NCBI RefSeq assembly: GCF_006517625.1
Contig: NZ_VHQI01000001.1
Coordinates: 68,180-132,179, forward strand
Direction: 5' to 3'
Length of the DNA: 64,000 bases
DNA from: Mixta tenebrionis
GTDB taxonomy: Bacteria > Pseudomonadota > Gammaproteobacteria > Enterobacterales > Enterobacteriaceae
Shown: positions 39,336 through 47,953 of the stretch, piece after piece
Layout: every line of letters starts with the position of its first letter
Position numbering within the stretch: the first letter of the stretch is position 1
The notes under the pieces: generated by a model
Database searches by the model: none
What the model was told of the DNA's origin: nothing
Seen by the model: only the letters and a program-made list of their open reading frames with translations
Position numbers and translations under genes: made by a program

Positions 39336-40187
39336 CTCCTTATAATTAGCTTGCTAGCAATCAAGCATGATTTTAGTCTATTCTGCGAGTTTACAGGGTA
39401 AAAGACAATTACAGTTCCCCTGATGAAAAGCCCTACGCCGGTTCCAGGGCGCCCTGAAAGGCACAGGCAAAGGAAAACCCGCTAAAATCCCCTGCCTACT
39501 TTTTTCGTTTATTCATTCCGAATTTTTACCAGTTGCGATGAGAGCCTGCTAATAATTTACGTCGCTATAAAGATCGCGCTTTCTATGCATAGCGGACGGA
39601 CACAGTGCCGTTTTCGCTTTACCGTGCCCGCATCGGAAAAGGATGCACCACACCCGAATGCCATTTCAGGTGGTATAGAGTAACGCCGTTCCGGTAATCC
39701 TTTTCAGCTTCCGGCTATCGTCTGAAGAGTGGCAACAGAGCGGCCGAAAATCGCTGACAGGAGTGAAACAGCGCCGTCAACGGCATCGATTCTCTTAGTT
39801 AACGAACCCGATACCCATTGTTATCGCAGCGGCTTTTTTACCGTATCAAAAAAAACCTTTCCGCGTGGGTAATCATGCCGGGATCGTTCATTACAACAAT
39901 GAGCTTCGTCTCAAAACTTCCGTTAGAAATCCTGAATGGATAAGCGTCAGCAAACAGAACTTTATTGATAGAAGATTACCTGTGACAAAGCGGCAAATTG
40001 CTGATGATGAACAAAGAATTGTTCTGAAGTGAACAAAAAGTGTGTTTTTTTCTCTTCTGTTGTACAGCAGCGTTTATACAACTGCCGCAGCGTACAACGA
40101 AATCGCTAATAGACGACGCCGATAGCCAGAGTGCGGCAACCGGCGCGCCCGCGTGAAAAGTGAAGCTAAAAACTGGCAATATGGAAA
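39336..40187. other. long gene-free region between slyA and sodC
   Basis: 852 bases. The left 25 bases carry the slyA operator. In E. coli ydhI, ydhJ and ydhK occupy this gap; none can be seen here. The DNA is of mixed composition with T-runs at 39500, 39834 and 40045. A 67-codon minus-strand frame at 39976-40179 has no ribosome site or known family. I see no gene. Confidence 0.5.
39346..39360. promoter_or_regulatory. SlyA-type operator at slyA
   Basis: TTAGCTTGCTAG matches the reverse complement of the SlyA consensus TTAGCAAGCTAA at 11 of 12 positions; the overlapping TTGCTAGCAA is a perfect 10-base palindrome. It lies 11 bases upstream of the slyA start, well placed for autorepression. Confidence 0.65.
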
Positions 40188-40709
40188 TTATTTAATGACG
40201 CCGCAGGCATAGCGCGCCCCGCCGCCGCCCAGCGGCTGCGGGCTATCGCTGTGGTTGTCGCCGCCCATATGCACCATCAGCGCCCTGCCGGCGATATCGC
40301 TGATTTTTTTCAGCCGCGGCGCCAGAACGGGGTAGCTGGCAGAGCCATCCTGCGCCACGTACAGCGCTGGCAGATCGCCGAGATGGCCCTCGCCCCACGG
40401 GCCAAGATGCTTGCCGCTGTTCTGCGGATCGAAATGTCCGCCGGCAGCGCCGGCAGGCACGTTTTTGCCCGCGCTGACGGCTGGCGCGCAGCTCCCGTTG
40501 GCGTGCACGTGGAAACCATGCACCCCCGGCGGCAGATGAGAAAGGCTGGGAGTGAATGTCAGTCCCAGCGGCGTTTCTTCGATCCTGACGCTGCCGACCG
40601 CTTCGCCGGCGCCTTCGCTGGTCACATTGTGCAGCGTCACCTGCTGGCTGGCCGCCTGTGCCAGACCTGTTATCAGCAGCGTCAGCGCTGCCAAACCATA
40701 ACGTTTCAT
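40188..40709 (-). CDS. sodC: periplasmic Cu/Zn superoxide dismutase
   Basis: Periplasmic enzyme dismutating superoxide, protecting against external oxidants. 173 residues with a signal peptide (MKRYGLAALTLLITGLAQA, cleavage near residue 19). Metal ligands are seen in HGFHVHANGSC (copper), GGHFDPQNSGKHLGPWGEGHLGD (bridging His and zinc) and the late MVHMGGDNHSD. The two disulfide cysteines are present, in GSC and in YACGVIK. CAGGAGG precedes the ATG. Confidence 0.96.
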   Translation of the reverse strand: MKRYGLAALTLLITGLAQAASQQVTLHNVTSEGAGEAVGSVRIEETPLGLTFTPSLSHLPPGVHGFHVHANGSCAPAVSAGKNVPAGAAGGHFDPQNSGKHLGPWGEGHLGDLPALYVAQDGSASYPVLAPRLKKISDIAGRALMVHMGGDNHSDSPQPLGGGGARYACGVIK

Positions 40710-40851
40710 TTAACCTCCTGAGCATTAATTCCGTTTATTCTCTGTAGCCTGGACGGCAATGCCGGTTTCAGCCGCAGCGAGCGGGCGTTTTTGCGTTTCT
40801 TTACGCCACGGCGCCGGCGGACGATATGACGACAGCGCGTCGTCGCCCGCG

Positions 40852-41094
40852 TTAAAACAGCGAGGGCTGCTGCGGCGTTTCCGCCGGTTCAGATGTCTGA
40901 CGCGCGCGCAGCATACGCAGATAGCGCTGACGGCAAAGCCGCAGCACCTCACGCTTACGCGCATCGCTGTAGGTCGTCCAGTTAAAGCGCTCGTCGCGGC
41001 TACGCAGGCAGCCACGGCAATAGCCGCGCTCGTCTGACTGACAGATGCCGCGACACGGGCTTGGCACCGGGAAAAACTCAAGCTGCTCCGCCAC
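40852..41094 (-). CDS. ydhL: YdhL, DUF1289 protein
   Basis: Small cytosolic protein of unknown function; DUF1289 members share a Cys-rich motif that probably binds metal. 80 residues. Four Cys are visible in SPCRGICQSDERGYCRGCLRS. The N-terminus AEQLEFFPV and the C-terminal PSLF match E. coli YdhL. The start is GTG at 41094, 4 bases after AGGAGG; an overlapping ATG is out of frame. In E. coli ydhF lies between sodC and ydhL; here it is missing. Confidence 0.9.
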   Translation of the reverse strand: MAEQLEFFPVPSPCRGICQSDERGYCRGCLRSRDERFNWTTYSDARKREVLRLCRQRYLRMLRARQTSEPAETPQQPSLF

Positions 41095-41298
41095 ATGGCC
41101 TCCTGTTTAACCGCATCTTTTATTGAAGCCAGCTTCGGCGCGAAGCGCAAGCCGACCGTAGCAAAAGTGTCTGCCGGCGCCGCTAATTGTCCGCATTGCG
41201 CTGCCCGCGCGTCCGGTTAGTCACCTTTTGGCCCAGGCTAAGGTTTTATTAATGTTTATCCGCTAAGATGGCAACAAATAATTCAATTAAACTTAATT

Positions 41299-42933
41299 AT
41301 GCTGCAACTAAAAACCATCCGCTGTAGTGAATCCCTGTTCCTTGCCCTCTGCGCGCTGTTTTTCACTTTCATACTTAACGGTATGTTTATTATCCGCGCC
41401 GCTGAAAGGACGCCGCTGCATCAGCTGCAGGATTACCTGTTTATCGCCTCTATCCCGCTGGTGCTGTTTTGCGCCTTTATGCTGATTTTTAATCTGCTGA
41501 TTTTGCCGTGGATAGGTAAGCCGTTGTTAATTATTTTGCTGCTGTGCGGCGCGGCGGCTAACTATTTTATGTACAGCTTCGGCACGGTTATCGATGCCAA
41601 TATGGTGCAGAACGTCTTCGAAACGAATCTGCAGGAAGCCAGCGCCCTGCTGAGCCCTAAATATCTGGTCTGGATGCTGCTGATGGGGGTGCTGCCTGCG
41701 CTGGTTATCGTCCTGATCCGCCCACGCCAGGCGCGTCCCTGGTGGTTCGCGCTGGCCATGCGCGCGCTGTGGTGCATCGGCTCGGCGTTGCTGATTCTGC
41801 TAATCGCGGTGTTAATGTATAAAGACTACGCCTCGCTGTTGCGCAATAATAAAGAGCTGGTGAAAATGGTCACGCCGCCTAACGTGATAAGCGGCGCCAT
41901 CCACTATGTGAATAACCGCTGGCTGCAGAGCGATCGGCCGCTGGTGCGCATTGGTCAGGACGCGCATAAAGGCCCGCTGATCCAGGCCGAACGTAAAAAA
42001 ACGCTGGTGGTATTTGTGCTGGGCGAAACGGCGCGCGCGGAGAACTTCTCGCTTGGCGGCTATGCGCGTGAAACCAATCCCAGGCTGAAACAGCAGAACG
42101 TCATCTACTATCCGCGCGCTACCTCATGCGGCACCGAAACAGCCGTCTCCGTGCCCTGCATGTTTTCCGTTATGCCACGCGCCGACTATGATGCGAACCT
42201 GGCGCGCCATCAGGAAGGATTGATGGATGTGCTGGCGCACGCGGGCGTCAACCTGCTGTGGCGGGAAAACGACGGCGGCTGTAAAGGCGCCTGCGACCGC
42301 GTTCCTCATACGGATATGACCCTGTGGAAAATTAAGTCGCTCTGCCAGAGCGATTACTGCCTGGATAAAGTCCTGCTGCATCGCCTGACGAACTATATTG
42401 ACGGCATCAATAACGATACGGTAGTTGTGCTGCATCAGATGGGCAGCCACGGCCCCGCCTACTACCGGCGCTACCCGCCGGAGATGCGCCAGTTTACGCC
42501 GACCTGCGACAGTAAGCAGATACAGGACTGCGATCATCAGGCGCTGGTGAATACCTATGATAACACCCTGCTTTATACCGATTCGATGCTGGGCGATACC
42601 ATCGATTTGCTGAAAAGCTACCAGAGCCGCTTTAACGTCGCGCTGATCTATCTGTCCGATCATGGCGAATCGCTGGGCGAACATGGCATGTATCTGCACG
42701 GCGCGCCTTATCTGTTCGCGCCCGGCCAGCAGACCCGTATTCCGTTCCTGCTGTGGCTCTCCGCCGACTACGCCCGTACCTTCGGCATCAACGAGCAGTG
42801 CCTGCGCCAGCATGCCCGTCAGGATGAGGTTTCACAGGATAATGTCTTTCACACGCTGCTGGGGATGATGAACATTCAAAGCGCGGTCTATCAGCCGGAG
42901 CGCGACCTGCTGAAAAGCTGTCAGGCGCGTTAG
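41299..42933 (+). CDS. phosphoethanolamine transferase, EptA/MCR family
   Basis: Inner-membrane enzyme with a periplasmic alkaline-phosphatase-like domain; EptA members add phosphoethanolamine to lipid A and lower polymyxin binding. 544 residues: five membrane helices (to about 175), then the catalytic domain. Zinc ligands and nucleophile are intact: Glu243 in GETARAEN, Thr281 in SCGTETAVSVPCMFS, His in GSHGPAYY, and SDHGESLGE. The cysteines expected to form disulfides are present. No ribosome site precedes the ATG. EptA is the best match; in E. coli it sits elsewhere, next to basRS, so this copy at ydhL-nemR is either relocated or a paralogue. Confidence 0.88.
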   Translation: MLQLKTIRCSESLFLALCALFFTFILNGMFIIRAAERTPLHQLQDYLFIASIPLVLFCAFMLIFNLLILPWIGKPLLIILLLCGAAANYFMYSFGTVIDANMVQNVFETNLQEASALLSPKYLVWMLLMGVLPALVIVLIRPRQARPWWFALAMRALWCIGSALLILLIAVLMYKDYASLLRNNKELVKMVTPPNVISGAIHYVNNRWLQSDRPLVRIGQDAHKGPLIQAERKKTLVVFVLGETARAENFSLGGYARETNPRLKQQNVIYYPRATSCGTETAVSVPCMFSVMPRADYDANLARHQEGLMDVLAHAGVNLLWRENDGGCKGACDRVPHTDMTLWKIKSLCQSDYCLDKVLLHRLTNYIDGINNDTVVVLHQMGSHGPAYYRRYPPEMRQFTPTCDSKQIQDCDHQALVNTYDNTLLYTDSMLGDTIDLLKSYQSRFNVALIYLSDHGESLGEHGMYLHGAPYLFAPGQQTRIPFLLWLSADYARTFGINEQCLRQHARQDEVSQDNVFHTLLGMMNIQSAVYQPERDLLKSCQAR

Positions 42934-42941
42934 AGTTGCAT

Positions 42942-42957
42942 TAGACCAACTGGTCTA
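42942..42957. promoter_or_regulatory. NemR box upstream of nemR
   Basis: TAGACC-AACT-GGTCTA is a perfect inverted repeat identical to the known NemR operator pattern TAGACC-N4-GGTCTA. It lies 14 bases before the nemR start and overlaps the likely promoter (TTGCAT at 42936), so NemR should repress itself. Confidence 0.9.
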
Positions 42958-42971
42958 TTACTCTGGGCGCC

Positions 42972-43565
42972 ATGAGCAAAGCGACACGACAAGATACCCG
43001 TGAACATCTGCTCGCCATCGGCGAGCAGCTGTGTTTGCAGCGCGGCTTCACCGGTATGGGCCTGAGCGAACTGCTCAGCCAGGCTGGCGTGCCGAAGGGA
43101 TCGTTTTATCACTACTTCCGCTCGAAAGAGGCCTTTGGCGTGGCGCTGCTTGAACGCTATTTCAGCACGCTACACCAGGAGACAATGCGCTGGTTCGCCA
43201 GCCGTCAGGAGCAGCCGCGCGAGCGTCTGCTGCGCTATTATCAACAGGCCGAGCTGCGTTTTCGCCAGAGCGGCCATATAGAAAACTGCCTGGCGGTAAA
43301 AATTTCGGCGGAGGTGTGCGATCTTTCTGAAGAGATGCGCCTGGCGCTGGAACGCGGCGCGGCGCGGCAGACAGAGCTGCTGGCCGAGGTGCTGCGCCAC
43401 GCGGCGGATCAGGGCGCGCCGCCGCTTAGCCTGGAGCCGGAAGCGATGGCCCAGACGCTCTACTCGCTCTGGCTGGGCGCCAGCCTGCAGAGCAAAATAC
43501 GCCGTGACGGCAGCGCGTTAACTCATGCGCTGGCAGCAATTTTACAGCTGCTGTCGCCCGGCTAA
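42972..43565 (+). CDS. nemR: NemR, TetR-family electrophile and bleach sensor
   Basis: Repressor inactivated by reactive chlorine, methylglyoxal and other electrophiles, which derepresses glyoxalase. 197 residues. TetR helix-turn-helix about residues 25-50 (MGLSELLSQAGVPKGSFYHYF). The redox-sensing Cys106 of E. coli NemR is kept at the same number (HIENCLAVKISAEVCDLSEE). It follows the EptA-type gene by 38 bases with the NemR box between. In E. coli nemA separates nemR from gloA; here nemA is absent. Confidence 0.93.
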   Translation: MSKATRQDTREHLLAIGEQLCLQRGFTGMGLSELLSQAGVPKGSFYHYFRSKEAFGVALLERYFSTLHQETMRWFASRQEQPRERLLRYYQQAELRFRQSGHIENCLAVKISAEVCDLSEEMRLALERGAARQTELLAEVLRHAADQGAPPLSLEPEAMAQTLYSLWLGASLQSKIRRDGSALTHALAAILQLLSPG

Positions 43566-43584
43566 ATTAAAAAACGCGCGCTTC

Positions 43585-43599
43585 AAGACGACTGGTCTA
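43585..43599. promoter_or_regulatory. imperfect NemR-like box upstream of gloA
   Basis: AAGAC-GACT-GGTCTA keeps a perfect right half-site (43594-43599) and a degraded left half with a shifted spacer. It lies 98 bases upstream of gloA and could be a relic of the nemA operator or a weak second site. Confidence 0.4.
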
Positions 43600-43696
43600 T
43601 TTCCTCTCGGCCTGGGTTTCGCACCAGGAAACGCACGTTTGTACTACGCTTTTTTGACCGTTATCGGATGATGACACCTTTTTTCAGGAGAAAACT

Positions 43697-44104
43697 ATGC
43701 GCTTACTTCATACCATGCTGCGCGTTGGCGATATGCAGCGCTCCCTCGATTTTTATACGCGCGTACTGGGCATGCGCCTGCTGCGCGAAAGCGAAAACCA
43801 GGAATATAAATACAGCCTGGCGTTCGTTGGCTACAGCGATGAAAGCGAAGGCGCGGTAATCGAGCTGACCTACAACTGGGGCGTGGAAAAATACGATCTG
43901 GGCAACGCTTACGGCCATATCGCGCTGGGCGTGGATGATGTCGCGGCAACCTGCGAAAAAATTCGCCAGGCCGGCGGCAAGGTTACCCGCGAGGCGGGCC
44001 CGGTCAAAGGCGGCAGCACTATTATCGCCTTTGTAGAAGATCCGGATGGTTATAAGATCGAACTGATTGAAAATAAACAGGCGGGACAGGGTCTCGGCCA
44101 GTAA
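43697..44104 (+). CDS. gloA: glyoxalase I (lactoylglutathione lyase)
   Basis: Nickel-dependent enzyme converting the methylglyoxal-glutathione adduct to S-lactoylglutathione. 135 residues as in E. coli; metal ligands His5, Glu56, His74 and Glu122 are at the same positions. CAGGAG precedes the ATG. Regulation by NemR (reactive electrophiles) fits its job. With nemA gone, nemR and gloA are neighbours 131 bases apart. Confidence 0.97.
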   Translation: MRLLHTMLRVGDMQRSLDFYTRVLGMRLLRESENQEYKYSLAFVGYSDESEGAVIELTYNWGVEKYDLGNAYGHIALGVDDVAATCEKIRQAGGKVTREAGPVKGGSTIIAFVEDPDGYKIELIENKQAGQGLGQ

Positions 44105-44110
44105 ATTTTC

Positions 44111-44138
44111 AGGGCGTCTGCGGGCGCCCTTCTTTTTT
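44111..44138 (+). terminator. intrinsic terminator after gloA
   Basis: AGGGCG/CGCCCT stem with an 8-base loop followed by TCTTTTTT. Confidence 0.75.
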
Positions 44139-44206
44139 CCTGCTGCTGCAAGCCGCGGCGAAATTTGCCATAATACGCGCTGCAATTTTTCGCCAATGAG
44201 ATGCTG

Positions 44207-44887
44207 ATGTCTGAATCGAAACAACTGAATGCGTTATCTGACCGCTTTCGCGGATTTTATCCGGTGGTCATTGATGTGGAAACCGCCGGGTTTAATGCAA
44301 AAACCGATGCGCTGCTGGAAATCGCCGCTATTACGCTGAAAATGGATGCCGACGGCTGGCTACAGCGCGACCAGACGCTGCATTTCCACGTGGAGCCTTT
44401 TGCAGGCGCGGTTTTACAGCCCGAAGCGCTGGCGTTCAACGGCATCGATCCCCATAATCCGCTGCGCGGCGCCGTCAGCGAATATGATGCGCTGCATGAA
44501 ATCTTCAAGCAGGTACGCAAAGGCCTGAAGGATTGCGGCTGCAATCGCGCCATCATGGTCGCCCATAACGCTAATTTCGATCACAGTTTTATGATGGCCG
44601 CCGCCGATCGCGCCGGCCTGAAGCGCAACCCCTTCCACCCGTTTGCCACCTTTGATACCGCTGCGCTCAGCGGTCTGGTTGTCGGTCAGACGGTGCTGGC
44701 GAAAGCCTGCAAGGCGGCCGGCATCGCCTTTGACGCCAGTCAGGCGCACTCTGCGCTCTACGATACCGAGCGCACCGCAGAGCTGTTCTGCGAACTGGTA
44801 AACCGCTGGAAACGACTGGGCGGCTGGCCGCCGCTGCCGGTAGCGGAGGAGCTGGCCGTCGACAGCGCGCTGGCGGCGGAAAAATAG
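44207..44887 (+). CDS. rnt: ribonuclease T
   Basis: 3'-5' exoribonuclease that matures tRNA, 5S and 23S ends and turns over tRNA CCA. 226 residues from the second of two nearby ATGs (44201 and 44207), which matches the E. coli start MSDN. The DEDDh residues Asp23, Glu25, Asp125, His181 and Asp186 are all present at E. coli positions ([22 protein letters not shown]). In E. coli lhr follows; here grxD, convergent, comes next and lhr is absent. Confidence 0.96.
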   Translation: MSESKQLNALSDRFRGFYPVVIDVETAGFNAKTDALLEIAAITLKMDADGWLQRDQTLHFHVEPFAGAVLQPEALAFNGIDPHNPLRGAVSEYDALHEIFKQVRKGLKDCGCNRAIMVAHNANFDHSFMMAAADRAGLKRNPFHPFATFDTAALSGLVVGQTVLAKACKAAGIAFDASQAHSALYDTERTAELFCELVNRWKRLGGWPPLPVAEELAVDSALAAEK

Positions 44888-44902
44888 TCAGCCGCGCAGC
44901 AT

Positions 44903-44928
44903 AAAAAAGGGCGCCTACCTGGGCGCCC
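44903..44928 (-). terminator. terminator after grxD
   Basis: GGGCGCC/GGCGCCC hairpin (7 bp, 6-base loop); on the minus strand it runs into TTTTTT. It lies 25 bases past the grxD stop and also 21 past rnt, but only the grxD side has a U-tract. Confidence 0.75.
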
Positions 44929-44953
44929 TCTGCGAATGACTCCGCGCTGCAGC

Positions 44954-45286
44954 TTATTCCGCCGTTTTATACTTCTCTGCGGTTTCTTTAATCAGCGTTT
45001 GCAGTTCGCCGCGCTGAAACATTTCAATGACGATATCACAGCCGCCGACCAGCTCGCCGTCGACCCACAGCTGAGGGAACGTCGGCCAGTTAGCATATTT
45101 CGGCAGCTCTGCGCGAATATCGGGATTTTGCAGGATATCCACATAGGCGAAGCGCTCGCCGCAGGCAGAGAGAGCCTGAACCGTCTGCGCAGAAAAACCA
45201 CAGCTTGGCAGCTTCGGCGAGCCTTTCATATACAGCAGGATGGGATTTTCTGCGATCTGACGCTGAATTTTTTCAACAGTACTCAT
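44954..45286 (-). CDS. grxD: monothiol glutaredoxin GrxD
   Basis: Glutathione-dependent 2Fe-2S carrier that helps deliver clusters to target proteins. 110 residues (E. coli 115, with a longer acidic tail). The active motif CGFS is at residues 29-32, followed by the TFPQLWVDGELVGGCDIV glutathione-site region. AAGGAAGG precedes the ATG. Divergent from mepH across a 361-base gap. Confidence 0.96.
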   Translation of the reverse strand: MSTVEKIQRQIAENPILLYMKGSPKLPSCGFSAQTVQALSACGERFAYVDILQNPDIRAELPKYANWPTFPQLWVDGELVGGCDIVIEMFQRGELQTLIKETAEKYKTAE

Positions 45287-45647
45287 AATTGCCTTCCTTA
45301 AATAGCTTGCTTCGTGTCTGATGATTGTAGCGACTGTAACGGGTCGCTGAAAACGACATTTTCTGTAAGGTTAATATTGTCGAAGACAATAGCGGAAGCA
45401 GCACGGAAAATTTGTCTTTTCACCGCCTGCTTGAAATGGAAATTAATTAATAACTGGTAATAATTTTGTTGAGATAAGCGCCTGTTTGCGCTTATTTTTA
45501 CATCTTAAAGCAATTAACGCTTAATCTGCTGTAAAAGCTTTACCTTTTCGGAAAAAGTTAGATTAGAATTGGCCGCCAGGGTTCTGTCGTTACGACAGAA
45601 ATATTATTAACGTTGCGCGCTTATCGCGCTTTTACTGTAACTACACC
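45287..45647. promoter_or_regulatory. grxD / mepH intergenic region
   Basis: 361 bases without a gene, AT-rich. It holds an orphan terminator (45474-45500), the perfect palindrome TTCTGTCGTTACGACAGAA (45582-45600), and a small hairpin GCGCG-CTTAT-CGCGC followed by TTTT about 20 bases before the mepH ATG. mepH has no clear ribosome site. Confidence 0.55.
45474..45500 (+). terminator. orphan intrinsic terminator upstream of mepH
   Basis: ATAAGCGC/GCGCTTAT stem (8 bp, 6-base loop) followed by TTTTTA on the plus strand. No gene ends here. It might close a short untranslated RNA starting left of it, or a premature-termination leader for mepH. Confidence 0.55.
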
Positions 45648-46484
45648 ATGCGTTTACTGATTACGCTTTTTATGCTGGCTTTTGCTCAGCTGTTCTTTAA
45701 CGTCGCGCAGGCCTCGCCGCAGGCGCCGGTTAAGGCCAGCCAGCATAAGATTGATAAGAAGAGCGCCCGTGAAGATGAACGGCGCAAACGTCGCCCGGTA
45801 AAAACTACCAGCAAAAAAACGCGCCTGACGACGGCTGAAAAAAGCAAACTGAATAAGAAAAGCAAGCCGGTAAGAAGCGGCAGCGCCAGGCTGACGAAGG
45901 TCGGCCACGCCGCCAGCGTCACCGTCGCCAAAAGCGACAGCGCGAAAATAAGCCATATTAAAACCGCCCGGCTGCGCTATGGTCATCATCGCGGCGAGCC
46001 GCATTATGTTGAGCATGAGCTGGATGATGACGCCGCCCACGGACCGCTGGTATTAAGCAAGGCGCACCGCGAGCGCTATCAACGGGCGCGCGAAACGGCG
46101 ATGAATAAGCTGATGAACCAGCTGGGCAAGCCATACCTGTGGGGCGGTTCCTCGCCGCACACCGGCTTCGACTGCAGCGGGCTGGTCTGGTATGCCTATA
46201 AGGACGTGCTGAAATTTAAGATCCCGCGCACCGCTAATGAGATGTACCATCTGCGCGATGCCGCCCCGGTGAGCCGCGGAGCGCTGGAAAAAGGCGATCT
46301 GGTCTTTTTCCGCATCACTAACCGCGGCGCAGCCGATCACGTCGGCGTTTACCTCGGCAACGGGCGTTTTATCCAGTCGCCGCGCACCGGTAAGGATATT
46401 CAGATTAGCCAGCTCAGCGATGATTACTGGCAGCGGCACTACGTCGGCGCGCGTCGGGTAATGACTCCGAGAACCGTGCGCTAA
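45648..46484 (+). CDS. mepH: murein DD-endopeptidase MepH (NlpC/P60)
   Basis: Periplasmic or envelope hydrolase that cuts D-Ala-mDAP crosslinks, making room for new murein. 278 residues. Signal peptide about 1-22 (LLITLFMLAFAQLFFNVAQA), a long Lys/Arg/Ser-rich linker to about 140, then the NlpC/P60 domain with catalytic Cys176 in GFDCSGLVWYAY and His231 in ADHVGVY; RRVMTP ends the domain. Same position as in E. coli after grxD. A bidirectional terminator follows. Confidence 0.95.
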   Translation: MRLLITLFMLAFAQLFFNVAQASPQAPVKASQHKIDKKSAREDERRKRRPVKTTSKKTRLTTAEKSKLNKKSKPVRSGSARLTKVGHAASVTVAKSDSAKISHIKTARLRYGHHRGEPHYVEHELDDDAAHGPLVLSKAHRERYQRARETAMNKLMNQLGKPYLWGGSSPHTGFDCSGLVWYAYKDVLKFKIPRTANEMYHLRDAAPVSRGALEKGDLVFFRITNRGAADHVGVYLGNGRFIQSPRTGKDIQISQLSDDYWQRHYVGARRVMTPRTVR

Positions 46485-46497
46485 GCGTTTGCGCAAC

Positions 46498-46526
46498 AAA
46501 AAAGCCTGTCAAAGACAGGCTTTTTT
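46498..46526. terminator. bidirectional terminator between mepH and ynhF
   Basis: AAGCCTGTC/GACAGGCTT stem (9 bp, AAA loop) with A-run on the left and TTTTTT on the right. Confidence 0.85.
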
Positions 46527-46543
46527 GTTGCTGAGGCTTACTT

Positions 46544-46633
46544 CTAATGCGTTGCAGCAGTGAGGCTGAACGCCAGAATCAACGACAGCGCTGCGGCGGC
46601 GGTACATAATGCCAGCTTGAAATCCGTGCTCAA
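46544..46633 (-). CDS. ynhF: YnhF family small membrane protein
   Basis: 29-residue single-pass membrane protein; E. coli YnhF lies at the same place before purR, and its function is unknown. The peptide MSTDFKLALCTAAAALSL and its LTAATH end match the E. coli start MSTD and end LTAALH. The start must be TTG (46633), preceded by a purine-rich GGAGGG; no ATG is in frame near it. Hydrophobic segment about residues 6-26. The frame stays open upstream, so automatic callers may extend it or miss it. Confidence 0.8.
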   Translation of the reverse strand: MSTDFKLALCTAAAALSLILAFSLTAATH

Positions 46634-46857
46634 TCCGCCCTCCCTTATTAACCACACAAAAAATGAGGGATAGATTTTCCCACACTCACCGGTAAAAATC
46701 TCGTTTTCTTTACGCCGGCTTGATAGAATCCCCGCTTTGCGTTGCGCAACATCGGTCAACTGCCGCTGTTAATCCTTTTATAAAGACGTCCCGCCTGCCA
46801 GACGTACCTCAGCCCGCATAATGACAATCGCCAGGTACGCTGAACCACGCTATGGAG

Positions 46858-46873
46858 ACGCAAACGTTTAACA
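46858..46873. promoter_or_regulatory. PurR operator upstream of purR
   Basis: ACGCAAACGTTTAACA keeps the left half and centre of the PUR box ACGCAAACGTTTNCGT. It lies 45 bases before purR and should give autorepression, as in E. coli. Confidence 0.8.
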
Positions 46874-46918
46874 TCAGGCTTATCAACCCATTACGATAGG
46901 CGCAGGAGTTACTTTTTA

Positions 46919-47944
46919 ATGGCAACAATCAAAGATGTCGCGAAGCGTGCCGGCGTTTCTACCACGACGGTGTCACACGTCATCAACAAGACCCGCTTCG
47001 TGGCGGAAGAGACCCGTGAAGCGGTATGGGCAGCAATCAAAGAATTGCACTATTCACCGAGCGCGGTAGCGCGCAGCCTGAAGGTTAACCACACCAAATC
47101 GATCGGTCTGCTGGCGACCTCCAGCGAAGCGCCCTATTTTGCCGAAATCATCGAGACGATAGAGACGCGCTGCTTCGCCCAGGGCTATACCCTGATTTTA
47201 GGCAACGCCCATAACGATCTGCAAAAACAACAGGCCTACCTGTCGATGATGGCGCAAAAGCGCGTGGATGGTCTGCTGGTCATGTGCTCCGAATACCCTG
47301 AAGCGCTGTTAAAAATGCTTGAAGAGAACCGCAACATTCCGATGGTGGTGATGGACTGGGGCGAATCACGCGGCGATTTTACCGATACCGTGCTGGATAA
47401 CGCTTTTGAAGGCGGCTATATCGCCGGGCGCTACCTGATCGAGCGCGGCCATCGCGATATCGGCGTCATTCCAGGCCAGATGGAGCGCAATACCGGCGGC
47501 GGACGGCTGGCCGGCTTTATGAAGGCGCTGAACGAGGCCGCTATTAGCGTGCGTGACGAGTGGATTGTACAGGGCGACTTTGAACCGGAATCGGGCTATC
47601 GCGCCATGCAGCAAATTCTGGCGCAGAAGCAGCGCCCTACCGCGGTCTTCTGCGGCGGCGATATCATGGCGATGGGCGCAATTTGCGCAGCGGATGAGAT
47701 GGGCCTGCGCGTGCCGCAGGATATCTCAGTAATCGGCTACGATAACGTGCGCAACGCCCGCTATTTTACGCCGGCGCTGACCACCGTGCACCAGCCGAAA
47801 GAGCAGCTCGGCGAGGCCGCCTTTGATATGCTGCTGGATCGTATTGTCAACAAGCGCGAAGTATCGCACACCATCGAAGTGCATCCTACGCTGATCGAGC
47901 GCCGCTCGGTGATCGACGGCCCGTTCCGCGACTATCGCCGTTAA
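46919..47944 (+). CDS. purR: purine repressor PurR (LacI family)
   Basis: Repressor of purine synthesis genes with hypoxanthine or guanine as co-repressor. 341 residues as in E. coli. N-terminal helix-turn-helix [20 protein letters not shown] with the hinge helix [11 protein letters not shown], then the periplasmic-binding-protein-like core (about 60-335). CAGGAG lies 10 bases before the ATG. In E. coli sodB and ydhP lie between mepH and ynhF/purR; both are missing here. Confidence 0.97.
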   Translation: MATIKDVAKRAGVSTTTVSHVINKTRFVAEETREAVWAAIKELHYSPSAVARSLKVNHTKSIGLLATSSEAPYFAEIIETIETRCFAQGYTLILGNAHNDLQKQQAYLSMMAQKRVDGLLVMCSEYPEALLKMLEENRNIPMVVMDWGESRGDFTDTVLDNAFEGGYIAGRYLIERGHRDIGVIPGQMERNTGGGRLAGFMKALNEAAISVRDEWIVQGDFEPESGYRAMQQILAQKQRPTAVFCGGDIMAMGAICAADEMGLRVPQDISVIGYDNVRNARYFTPALTTVHQPKEQLGEAAFDMLLDRIVNKREVSHTIEVHPTLIERRSVIDGPFRDYRR

Positions 47945-47953
47945 TCCTTCCCG

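Noticed and set aside
39976..40179. 67-codon minus-strand frame upstream of slyA
   Set aside because: No ribosome site and no resemblance to any family I know; ends in random-looking sequence.
30931..45635. GCGCG-NTTAT-CGCGC hairpins before dtpA and mepH as members of a repeat family
   Set aside because: Only two short copies were seen, 14 of 15 bases alike; too little to claim a family.
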